A DNA stretch of 64,000 nucleotides from Diospyros lotus (Eukaryota; Streptophyta; Magnoliopsida; Ericales; Ebenaceae). The DNA lies in contig NC_068340.1 of assembly GCF_014633365.1 (NCBI RefSeq), forward strand, positions 23,601,879-23,665,878, given 5' to 3'. The notes under the pieces are model-generated. The model was not told where the DNA came from. It saw only the letters and a list, made by a program, of their open reading frames with translations, and searched no databases. Below, one piece after another: positions 13,081-23,865 of this stretch; positions within the stretch are counted from its first letter, which is position 1; each line of letters opens with the position of its first letter. The position numbers and the translations under genes were made by a program.

Positions 13081-14161
13081 AAATGGCTTCCTTATGTATG
13101 AAATTTTATTTGTTGCTTGGTGAAATTTTCATTTCCTTCGGTTGGTTCATTTTCTTATGTATAAAATTTTTATTTAAAAAATATTAAGGCAAAAGGTGCA
13201 AGTGCCTATAAATCATACTAGATTGTTGTTTGAACAATAACACAAGCAATAAAATTTATCAACCCTTCTTCTTGTTGAGCCCCAACTGCTTGCTTTGTCT
13301 CTGCATAGGAGACCTTTTTTGATGGGAAGTTCTGTAAATACAGAATTGAATGGAAAGCTTAATAATTTAGCTAAAGTTATGAGCAGTGTCATGTTGTAGC
13401 CTTAAGATTTTGCATAGAGGATGTTAATTTGCATTTTGTCCAGTTTCAAGAAAGGGAAGACATTGAGGCTCAATATCATTTTGTTTATTCTAAACATTTA
13501 TGCCATATTTTGTTAAGAAACAACATGCTCACTATCATCTATGAATTTTCATTTTGTAACAAATTTGTCATTGTACTTTAATTTTTATCACTACAATTAA
13601 TAAATTTTAATTTTTTTATCAAATTTTATTAATGAATTCAAAAATTATTTAAGGTGAAAAATTAGCCTAAATTTTACAATCTTTAGGTTTATGTTAATGT
13701 ATATTATATTAATTTTTGTTAATAGATTTTGTTGAGAAATTAAAATGGGGATCCTTAAGACCAAATTATCACAATAACACAAGCAGCAAATCATACTAGA
13801 TTGTTGTTTGAACAATAACACAAGCAATAAAATATCATCTTGGCAGGCTCCTTAAGACCAAATTCTCTTCCATGAATAGCTTTCCTTTCAACTCCCAAAA
13901 GAGTCACATGGAAAGACTTCATGCCAATATTCCATTCCAAGAAGCTGCCCACTGAAATCATTTTGTTCCTCTCTAACTCCTTTAAAAGAATATCCATCCA
14001 CAGATAACAAATAATATTGATGTAATGTTTTCATATTGCTGTTTGCCTTTTATTTTGTTTTGCATACCTAGGAGTTCATGTGTCTGTTTTATTTTTCCTT
14101 TCATTCTGCTTTGTTTTATCTATACATGCATGTTTTTCTCATTTATAAAAAAAGTGCAGCC
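13081..14161. other. CACTA interior upstream of the transposase-associated gene
   Basis: AT-rich DNA with no recognisable product. It holds a 46-bp exact direct repeat (13210-13255 and 13788-13833) containing the inverted word ATTGTTGTTTGAACAAT, and a second shared word CCTTAAGACCAAATT (about 13753 and 13850). A 68-residue minus frame at 13791-13997 has no family features I recognise. Confidence 0.5.
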
Positions 14162-15415
14162 ATGAATACGAAGAAACATCTAAGAAAGATAGGCACTACC
14201 CATTTAGGTGGTGATGCCTCACTTACCACACATGCTTCAGCATCATTGTCAGCTCCACTACAGCCCCCAGCATCCTCCTTATCTCCACCACAGCCTCCAT
14301 TATCTACGCATGCTCCATCACAGGCTCCAACATCTAGCCAGATTCCATCAGGAGCATCCACCCTAGATCCACCACAGCATTTGAAATCGACACACTAGTC
14401 TACATCACGTCGTTACTGGATAGTTAATGTAAAAGGTATGCACAAAATATTTAACTTGAGTGTAATTATTATATATACTTGCATTAATTATTAAATTAAG
14501 TATATGTATTTTGATTGACAGACGAAGAAGGGCTTATAAAACAGGAAAAACTAAGGGTTAAAGATGTTTGGTTACTAGCACGTGGAAGGCGTGTTATGTT
14601 AGAGTTCAAAGAATCACTCTAACCAATTGGAGATCCAACTGGACTTCTTGGAGGGATTTTAGGAGAATTAGCCTCTGATTTTGTTGTTTTTCCCGTCAAC
14701 TATGAAAGTTGGCACAAAATACCGAAGACATACAAAGAAGAAATTTACAAAAATAGAATCATGGTAATTAACTAATATTGTATGTTTTGATATATTTTTT
14801 GAATATATTGCTGTAACTAATATTTTTATTTTTTGAAGGAAAAATTTAATGTTGACGAGGCGCCTGTTAAAATTTTTATTTTGAAGAACATTGGGAAGAA
14901 ATGGAAGGACAATAGATGTAAATTATACCATGAGTGGTATGATCCCACCATTAGTCGAGAAGCAAATATTATAAAGCATCCACCAGGAATATCTCAAGAC
15001 CAATGGGCAAGTTTTATTGACTATCGTGCACGAGATAAGACTAAGGTGATGTTACTAATCTTGCTTATAAGATTACTAATATTTATATGACTAAGTGGTT
15101 AAGATTAAACTAATGATGTTTTTGTTGGATATCTAGGAGATATGTCAAAAAAATACTGAAAATCAATTCAAATTGACAATTCCGCACATAAAAGGATCGA
15201 AGAGTCTAGCAAGGAAAAAATATGAGATGGTAATATTGCAAAAATTTATCCTAAGTATGAATTTTTTATTCTAACATCAACTAATATTTATGTGAAATTG
15301 TTCTAAATTATAGGAAATTGAGAGTGGCCAGCATGTGAGTAGGGGTTTATTATACATTGCGACGCATAAGAAGAAAGACATATCTTTTGTGAATGAAGGA
15401 GCACGAACTATAAGT

Positions 15416-16978
15416 GTAAGTTTTTTTTTTTTTTTTGTATCATAACCATTCCATTTTTTGAATCATAGAAGAAGCTTTTATCTATATTATGCTTTATTAG
15501 TAAATGAGTTATAAGTTTAGTTGAACTTGCTAGCAGAAAACATACATATATGAGAACTGATGGATGATTAGTGTGAGCCTGTATGGCCCAGAAGACTGTT
15601 TAACTTCTTTTGTTGATTAGCTTGTCTTAAAGACCCAAAAAAAAGTCTTTTAACCGGGTGATGATTCTGCTGCAGTGCTACCCTTTTGGTTGAACATTAG
15701 ATAGTAATCTTTATTTTTTCGTTGGATTTGGCGTTTTCCTTGTGACAATTTCCCCACCTTTTTTTTGTGCGTGTTGTTCAAAAGACATGTAATGATAAAG
15801 GTGAATGTGACATTGAAACTTCTGAGTAAGACCCAAATCTTTTTCTGAGATTTTTATGCTAGAAACTTGATTGTAACTATAGTATTGCTTATTAGCAGCA
15901 CAAGCCCCATTAATTAGAATTTGTGAAAAAAACCAAAAATAAAAAATATAATCCTATATATATACATATATACGAACTATTGTCTTTTCTTATTTCCGGA
16001 TCAAAGGATAAAAATAATCTTAAAGGTGAGAGATTTTGAAGTCAAAATCTCTCGTTAATGCAAGTTTCTTTTTAACCCATCCATTTTTTGTCTGTCCAGA
16101 TTCAAGAATGCATCAAAATGGCATCCCCACTAATGTGAATTATGGCCATTTTTATCAATTAATTTTCTAGTTTTGTATCCTGTGGTATCCCCAGTTTAGG
16201 TGTATGGAGCACCTAATTGAACAAGTATACATCCCTTAAGTTAAGCATTCATGCCAATTTTAGGAGCATGCATTTGGCATTTTAGGCTACCCAGCCAACT
16301 CCCATTCAACGTCATTACTTGCTATTATGGGATAACGCCCAAAACATGATATAAATTTAGTATAATGATAAGAAAACTATAAGATTAAGTCAAGATGAGG
16401 GTTCCATGAACTATTGCATTCCAATTAAGAAGGCAAAGAGAGAATATGACCTGCATTTAGCAGTAATATATATTTAGAGATGAAAGATGGCGAAGCAACC
16501 TCCCTACTTGTGATGCACACCTGGTATAATAGAAGATGCATGCAAGACGTAGACAGAGCTGTAAGGTTGGCTAGAATAATAGAAAATGCATGTAAGAAAG
16601 TAGGATTGTTATTGTTTTCTCTATCATCCCTCTTGTGCAATTTTTCGAGGCACCACCTCTGCCATATGCTTTGATGTAATTTAATTATGTTCAAACTTAA
16701 TTTTTCCTAGTGGTGTATGAACTCACTAAGTGCAACCAAGAAAAAGTCTTTATATGATAACCGACTGTTTGAACTTATTTTTTTGTTTCCCCCAGAAAAT
16801 GGGGTTCACTTCCTTAAACTATAGTTTTGGAAATCAGTTTATCAGATATGTCTTCTTGAACATTTCTAGTTTTGGTGGTAAGAGAACATAAAGATCAATT
16901 TTCTTGTCTGCAAGCTAAATAGACTTTTATTTAAATAGTGTTTTTAGAGTGATTGATATTGTTTTTTAATCCATACAG
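15416..16978 (+). other. Long intron of the CACTA gene
   Basis: Bounded by a GTAAG donor after ...GARTIS and a CCATACAG acceptor before KKISEIES. It is AT-rich with a poly-T run (15421-15436). The two overlapping frames at 16425-16694 on opposite strands have no family features and no context for a gene. Confidence 0.65.
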
Positions 16979-17278
16979 AAGAAAATTTCTGAGATTGAGA
17001 GCTAAGGCACGTCTTCACAATCAGTCTCCTTAAATGATTCACTTGCTCGTGTGTTAGGAAAAGAACACTCAGGCCGAGTTCGAGGTTTGGGCTTCGGTCC
17101 GAGTCCAAACCAAGTTTTTGGGACCACTACTCAATTCAGTGGGACGCCCTCATCATCCAATAATACCAGTACACCTGTTATACAATATGTGAAAAAATTG
17201 AAGGAAAAATTAGAGACTAGTTAGCAAGAGGTTCGAAGTTTAAAGAGTGTAATGGCTTATATTTTCACTAATATTGTG

Positions 17279-20200
17279 TGTAAGGGCCCACTCTCAAATA
17301 TTCCTGCTAGCATAGGATATTCGAAAGGAGGTCATCATAGAGATGATATAGAACAAACCACAATTAAACAAACAACTCATTTCATTAATTAGCAGTGAAA
17401 ACTATGTTTAAGTTCAATTATACTTCCAATAGCTCAAGAATTCGGGCTCAACGGCCATACAAAATAGATAAGAGACTCTAATATTAACTAACAAAATAAG
17501 ACTAATTTCATCTCAAGTCTCACCAAAATGCTAACAGGATCTTCAAGTTAGGACGCGTCCCCGTACACCACTATCCTTAGGCCTTAGTCCCACTGGACTC
17601 GCCCCCAATAATAGCTTTCTCTTTACCTGGAATGGCAAAGAAGATCAAGTGAGCCACAAGGCTCAACAAGTTCTAGGATAATAAATAATTATCATGAACC
17701 AAGAATAAGGTGACACCAAAGAGAGTACTTCAGAACTCGACTGATGTATACAAGTATCACAATTTAAGACTTGATCAATTCCAAGTTAAATGTATCATGC
17801 CACCATGTACTATTATGAAAATGTGCATATAAATTTAATATCAGAATCAAATCTCATAGGCTCACAAGCCATAAATCAACACATGCCAAAGTGTATCACA
17901 TAGACAAAACCTCACAATAAATATGGAGCCAACCTGCTCGGCTATGGCCACCTCGTCCCCTGCCAGGTGCTCTAGGGTACCCTTTCTCCCTTCGCGCAAA
18001 ATAATAGGTGCGCAAAACATATATATATGAAACCTGTACATGTATGCATCATGTATGCATTTGCCAACCACATGTATTTAAATTCTTGATTCTGTGATAT
18101 TCATGTTGTTAACATCACTTACCCATACTGGGTATTTTCCCATCATCAGATAAATTCAACACATCTTACTTCATAATGTTTACCACATTCAAGATGTAAT
18201 TTATGACACAAAAATGCTTGATGTAATTTACAACACAAGAATACTTCTTTGAGAGATGCTATCTAATATTAAATCTCGATTCACCAGCTGAGGAGTATTA
18301 TAAATTTAATAACTATTCTTCCCATCATATGATTGTTGTGATTTCATTTAACTAGTGATAGTATGCATTTACTTGCATTCGTGCTCATAGCTCAAATTCA
18401 TGATTAGTCCCCATGCAATCAAATGACCACACCACGCAAAATTTCTAGTCAAACATAAACCTGAAATTTTTCTAAGGCAATGAACCAAATAGAACATATT
18501 TTGAAAATGTCTTCATTTTGAAAAACTAACTCTTGGTAATTTGATAAATAACATTCATTGTTGTAAAAATGATTTTTAATGAATTTTTCAAGAAACGGAA
18601 ACTATGTATTTCGATGGTGGTAAAATTGCAAATTCGTGAATTTGTACTAAAACCAAAATTCTATCTTTTTACTGTTATGGATTTTGATTTTTTTTGATAT
18701 TTTTATTGAATCCAAATGGGGGGTACTTTCTTATTTACATTTATGTATTAAAGTAAATGAGAGTAAAATATAAATTAAAGAAAATGCAAACATTTACTTG
18801 AGTTCGGGAATAGCTCAAGTATATGGGATGAGCTCGGGAATAGCTCGAGGTCTTGAGTTCGCAGCTTACGGAGAAAGCTCAAGAGAGCTCACAGAAAGGA
18901 CAAACGAACGAGCTCGAGGTCATGAGGTTATCATGAGTTTGTTGAACGAGCTCATGTTAAGGGGTTGAGCAAGAGCTCACTAGACGAGCTTGAGGTCAGG
19001 CGCGCGACAAGAGCTCGCAGCCAAGGGCTTGAGAAATGAGCTCGTGATTAAGCTTATGGTCAGGGAGCATATAGGTGTGAGCTCACGACAAAGAGCTGGA
19101 ATGAGCTCATGAAAAGAACTGGAACGAGCTCGCAAAAAGAACTGGAACGAGCTCGCGAAAAGAACTGGAACGAGCTTGATAGAACATCAATGAAGTTGAA
19201 CGTGTATATATATATATATATATATAACTGGGTTTGTCAAACAGAACAAAATAGGGGCATTCGAATGACTATTTAAGCATGAATATATGGTGGATTAGCT
19301 AGGCAGGGCATGCTCTAATAAGCTTTACAAATCTCTAAGGGGTATTAGCTCGTTACGCATGTTATATATATGTATTTACAAGTGGGTCTTATATATAGGC
19401 GAACAGTATATACATATTTTCAGTTGAGGCTTTTGCTGTTTGCTCCAAATACCTTAATGAAATCATTCAATGGTGACTTAGCATTTTACATTTAGACTCA
19501 ACACTTATATATATATATATATATATAAGAGGCATTTGGATGGACAAGGAACATTCATCTATGGGTGAGAGCTTCCAAATGTGATGCAACATGTACATAT
19601 ATAAATGCCTGAACAAGGAGCAACGAGCTAAACAAAACCTAGTTGTAAGTAAGAAGAAAAGCCATTCACTGAACAAATATTAGGGTGAATCAAACCCCGC
19701 TTGAGACATCAAATGGACTTCACAGCAACTAGGGAATTTACACACAAAATAGACACAGTGGAAAACATTAACAGCGAGGTGACACAATAAGCAACAGTTT
19801 GCAAATCAAGGAAGCTTACAGTGTAATATAGAATATATCTAAGAGAGAGCTCACACTGAAAGATAACGTGGAAGAGTAGGAGAACTTGCCTGTTGAGAAT
19901 GCAAAATCAGAGAGAAGTTCCACCCGCGCACATGAAGCAAACAGAAGTGATGGAATAGGATGGAGAAGGTGAAGAAGAAGAAGAGCACGGAGATGGACTA
20001 AAGGAGCAATGGAATAGTGCATTCAAAAAGTGGGGATACACATTGCACTAAAATAGGAGATTTGTGCACAGAAGCTGCTGGGAAAAATGAGTGCGTACAG
20101 GTCTGCACGCCAGCTTTAGATTTTACTGAAATAACCCTCTTTTCATATTACAAACAAAAATATCCAGGGGCTTGATTGACAAATGCTACTTAATTTATTT

Positions 20201-20548
20201 TATTTTCCCCATTTTCTTATTACACCATCAAACCCACTATTTCCAAATTATTTCTCACCATGGGCCTAAGCCCAAATCACATGTATCCCATATACATATT
20301 TTCCAAGCCCACCGGGCTTAATTTTCTACTTGGGTTAGACATCTCATTAACTATTTAATTGAGGTCCTTTCACTTAATTTCTGATTCCATGCACCATAAA
20401 ATAAAATTATGCAATCTAAAATTATTTATGTGTCACTAAGGAAATTTATCATTAAGCATAAAAAAAAAAATACTTAGACTTACATTTTAATTGCTATTAC
20501 CCTGATGTCAAGTATTAAAACACCTAGACCCACTTTAGGGTCGTTACA
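17279..20548 (-). mobile_element. Solo gypsy LTR (LTR H), 3.3 kb, inserted in CACTA exon 6
   Basis: On the plus strand it begins TGTAAGGGCCCACTC and ends AGGGTCGTTACA; on the minus strand it starts TGTAACGACCCTAAAG, matching LTR I. Flanking pentamers are TTGTG (17274-17278) and TTATG (20549-20553), a duplication with one change. Removing it restores an open frame across exon 6 (...FTNI-[V/M]-GNIPPKFAV). A perfect 6-bp stem with a 4-nt loop lies at 17650-17665. GAGCTC repeats (about 18800-19180) and two TA microsatellites (about 19206 and 19508) are inside. Confidence 0.92.
18800..19180. repeat. GAGCTC-rich degenerate repeat in LTR H
   Basis: Many GAGCTC/GAGCTT words and a short tandem AAAGAACTGGAACGAGCTCG unit repeated near 19090-19175. 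It is the counterpart of the array in LTR I, in reverse orientation. Confidence 0.78.
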
Positions 20549-21109
20549 TTATGGGGAATATACCACCTAAGTTTGCTGTTATGCTCAATACAATGGTATG
20601 TTAATATAATTCTTAAATTATGAATTTTAATTTTTCATTTTAAGTGATTGTTTATGTTATCTCCACAAATATTCTTCAAAGTATGTTTTCGCTTTTTGTA
20701 TACATATCTAATACAATTTTAATTATTTTAGGCACCATATGCACATAGTGGACCAGTGTCACCAGCAGGAAGGCTCTCTTCTAATGCAAGCCATGACATT
20801 TATGAGACCCAGCAAGATCCAAACCAACAAAGTTGATGTGATGATCAAATATTTAAACTACTTTGAATATTAAATTCTTTAAATTTTACTTAGATATGTA
20901 ACTTCATTTTGTTACATATTTGGATATTTAAGTTGTATTAGATATTTATGGTTTATTGATTAAATGAATTGAGATATTGTGTTTGTGAATTTGGTATATA
21001 TATGTTACAGATTTTAGGTTATTTGTGAGTTAGATTGTGAGTTGGGTATACAGCTTATAAATTATAGGTTTTTTGTTTTGGTGACCAAAAAATGACCTGG
21101 GGAGGTGAT

Positions 21110-21610
21110 TTTGTTAGGCTTTTAGCAGCGGTTTCAAAATCGCCGCAAAAAAGCCACCGTATGAAATTAAAACCGTCGCTAAAGTCAATGAATATCAAGT
21201 GTGAAATTTAGCGGCAGTTCAAAAACCGTCGCTAAATTCAACAGAAACCGCCTCTAATTTTTTTAACAATTGTTTTATTTCAGTGGGGGTTCAAAAACTA
21301 CCGCTAAAATCAACAGAACCGCTGCTAATTTTTTTACAATTGTTTTACTTTCAGCGGCGATTTTATTAAACCATCTCAAAATTTTATTTTAACAGTGGTT
21401 AAATAACCGCCGCTAAAATAAAATACTTATTAAAACTTTGGCGGTGATTTATAAACCGCGGCTGAAAATAAAATAATTGTTAAACATTTAGTGGTGGTTA
21501 CGAAACCACCGCAAAATGTTTCATAACCACCGCTAAATGTAGGACTTGGCGACGATTTATAAACCGCCACAAAAAACAGCACTTAGCAGCAGTTAAAACC
21601 ACCTCTAAAG
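21110..21610. repeat. CACTA right subterminal repeats
   Basis: Dense short words GCGGTTTCAAAATCGCCGC, AAACCGTCGCTAAA, AACCGCCGCTAAA in both orientations, ending at the GTAGTG terminus. They match the left-end array and support a single element. Confidence 0.8.
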
Positions 21611-21632
21611 TGCTTTTTTTTTTGTAGTGTCA

Positions 21633-22200
21633 CTAGCTTGTTGATTAGACTCATACTAGCATGTCCTAGTTTATTATGCCACAACCAAGTGTTTTGAGAA
21701 ATATTAGTTACAAAGGAATTTTCTAACTTGGATGTAGAAGAATCTAGAAATGTAAGATAGATATTACCTACTCTATTTCCTTTTAATATCACTTCTTTAG
21801 AGTTAGAACACATAACCTTACAAGAATTTGCATCAAATCATACTTTATAATTCATGTTACATAGTTGACTAATACTAATCAAATTGTGTTTAAGACCATA
21901 AAAAGGAAACACGTTATCAAGCATAAGACTTTCAAATGAAATTGAACACATACCTATAATCTTACCTTGAGAGTTGTCACCATAAAATACATTACCTCCT
22001 TCTTTGAAGACAATGTTGTTGAGAAGCTCCCGATCTCCGGTCATGTGCTTAGAGCACCCACTATCAAGAAACCATTTGGTTCTTGAGCCAATTGACGCCA
22101 AAGCAACCTGCCAAGAAATCAATCAACTTGTTCCCTTTGATACCCAAATCTTCTTGGGTTCATTTATGTTAGCAAGAATTTCATTCTTTGGAACCTAAAT
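21633..22200 (-). pseudogene. Copia K protease and GAG-pre-integrase segment
   Basis: On the minus strand the aspartic protease is visible as WFLDSGCSKHMTGD (the DSG active site, near 22080), followed by a YGDNSQGKIIGMC flap-like stretch and HNLISISQLC. After a stop comes the pre-integrase zinc-binding motif WLWHNKLGHASMSLINKLV, which is cut exactly at the CACTA insertion. Upstream lies the gag end (RQIWVPK, KKIWVSKGTS). The order gag-PR-INT before RT is diagnostic of Ty1/copia; the motif set is SIRE-like. Confidence 0.9.
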
Positions 22201-22897
22201 TTGCCTAAATCTATGAGGGTTGTTTCTTATAAAAACATTTGTTAATTGAATTTCTTGAGAATTTTGGCATGAAACCCTACCTCTTGAGAATTTTGGTTAG
22301 TGAAAGGATCTCTTTTGAAATAATTTCTCTATTGAAGCTCTTAAAAATATTATTTTATTTTGATTTGGTTGAAATGGATCGAAACCTATTCCTTATTTAT
22401 CATCAAAATTTCTTTGAGTACCCAAAATCATTTCCAATTTCTTTTTGCCTTCAACTAGTTTTTCTAAAGACTCTTTCATGTCTTTGTTTTCTTTAAGAAG
22501 ATTTTATTTTTCATCAATCAAAACATTTTCCTCATTCTCTAATTTTTTTTTTTCCGAATTTTAATGTTTTAACCTCATTTTCTAATAAGCTAGTTTTCTT
22601 CCCTAATTCATTGTTTTTCAAATTCATTTGTTCACATTCACTCAATAATTCATTAAATGCATCATGTAATTCTTTAAGAGTGAATTCTAAAACTGAACTG
22701 GAGAGTTGAGATGCTACCTCATCTTCAAATTTGGCCATAAGGCATATGTTGACAACTTCGACATCTTGTGATTCATCACTTGATGATAATTCTCCCTCAC
22801 TCCATACAGCTTCTTTTTCAGCTTCTTTTCTCTACAATCATTATTTTTGAATGAAGGACATTCATTCCTCATGTGACCTAGCTTCTTGCACTCAAAA

Positions 22898-23585
22898 TGT
22901 AACATCCTGCATCGAGTGATAGAAATGACTAGATTAACTTATCCTGATGGGTCTACACGAACTTCACAAGGGTCACCCATCCTTGAGTTACCTTATCTCA
23001 AGCAAGCTTAACTCGGGAGTTCTTTATCCACATTCAGCCCAAAAGGTATACATCTAGTGTTGCTTATTTCCTTATTATCCTTGATATATATACTAGCTTC
23101 TCTAGAATCCCTTCTTAGACCTGACCTTAGGATATCGGGGTATTACATTCTCCCCTCCTTGAACACATAATGTTCTCGTCATGTGACCTTACAATTGGTC
23201 ACAGATCTTCTCTCCTTTTGGGGCTTCCATCCTAGAAGCTTTCCAGGAGCTACTTCTTGTTCAGGCCCTCGCACCTCGAAGCCACTCCCCTCCCTCATCA
23301 AATCGCCTTTTCCAAGGGCCAGCTTTGATACCACCTATAACATCCTACATCGAGCGATAGGAATGACTGGATCAACTTATCCTAATGGACTTACACAAAC
23401 TTCTTAGATGTCACCCATCTTTGAGCTACCTTAGCTCAAGCACGCTTAATCCGGGAGTTCTTTATCCACATTCAGCCCAAAATGTATCCAGCTGGTGTTA
23501 TTTCATTCCTTACTATCATCGATATATACACTAGCTTTTCTAGAGTCCCTTCTTAAACCTGACCTTGGGCTCTCAGGGTATTACA
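22898..23585 (-). mobile_element. Complete Cassandra TRIM (copy 1), TSD CAAAA
   Basis: Two 250-bp LTRs (22898-23147 and 23336-23585) enclose 188 bp without coding capacity. A PBS-like TGGTATCAAAGC (minus strand, about 23323-23334) adjoins the right LTR, complementary to the initiator tRNA-Met end. A GGGGAGAATG purine stretch adjoins the left LTR. The LTRs contain 5S rRNA-like sequence (on the minus strand TTAAGC-TTGCTTGAG and GGATGGGTGACC). A perfect 5-bp duplication CAAAA flanks it (22893-22897, 23586-23590). It interrupts the zinc-knuckle codons of copia K. Non-autonomous: it must use proteins of other elements. Confidence 0.94.
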
Positions 23586-23865
23586 CAAAACATAGAATCT
23601 CATTAGAGGGGTTAGCCTCATTTTTATCTTTTTCTTTCCTAAAGTTTCTTCTTTGGCTAAATTTTCTAGCTAACATGGCAAATTCATCATCTTCACTATC
23701 TTATGAATCTCTATCATATTTTGTTACCTTAAAGGCTACTTTTTTATTTTTCTTTGATTCATCAACATCATTCCTTTTCATCATAATTTCATGAGTCATT
23801 AAAGACCTTAATAAGTTATCAAAAGCTAAGTTATCTAGGTCATTTGCTTTAGTTATGGCTATGAC

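Larger units (their letters stand above)
14162..20872 (+). pseudogene. CACTA Transposase_24-type (Ptta/En/Spm) gene, seven exons, inactive
   Basis: Exons placed by GT/AG sites and phase: 14162-14435, 14522-14763, 14839-15045, 15137-15229, 15314-15415, 16979-17278 continued at about 20554-20595, and 20732-20872. The product has a Ser/Pro/Ala/Thr-rich N-terminus, then the conserved core of the plant Ptta/En/Spm family (PF03004): GDPTG...LG, W..IP..YKE.I, the exon LKNIGKKWKDNR..LYHEWYDP, PPGISQDQWASFIDYR, IKGSKSLARKKYEM, and a final YIATHKKKDISFV. A low-complexity tail with a short coiled-coil-like piece (KKLKEKLETS) follows. In-frame stops occur in exon 1 (14396), exon 2 (14620) and exon 6 (two). 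A solo LTR splits exon 6. By analogy with TNPA it would bind transposon ends; here it is dead. Confidence 0.85.
5907..21629. mobile_element. CACTA (En/Spm) DNA transposon, 15.7 kb
   Basis: The left end is CACTACAAAAAAATAGC and the right end GCTTTTTTTTTTGTAGTG, which are inverted CACTA termini. Both sides carry the 3-bp duplication TCA (5904-5906 and 21630-21632). The insertion splits a copia reading frame: the pre-integrase region (WLWHNKLGHASMSLINKLV) is on the right and integrase (KHDLV) on the left. Subterminal zones (about 5935-6480 and 21110-21610) are dense in short GCGG..AACCGCC words and their complements. Inside are a Transposase_24-type pseudogene and three solo gypsy LTRs. No TNPD-like transposase was seen, so the element looks non-autonomous. 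Confidence 0.93.

Noticed and set aside
14078..14398. A separate 106-residue gene starting at 14078
   Set aside because: The later ATG at 14162 fits exon 1 of the transposon gene in phase with exon 2; the earlier extension is hydrophobic leader sequence without support.
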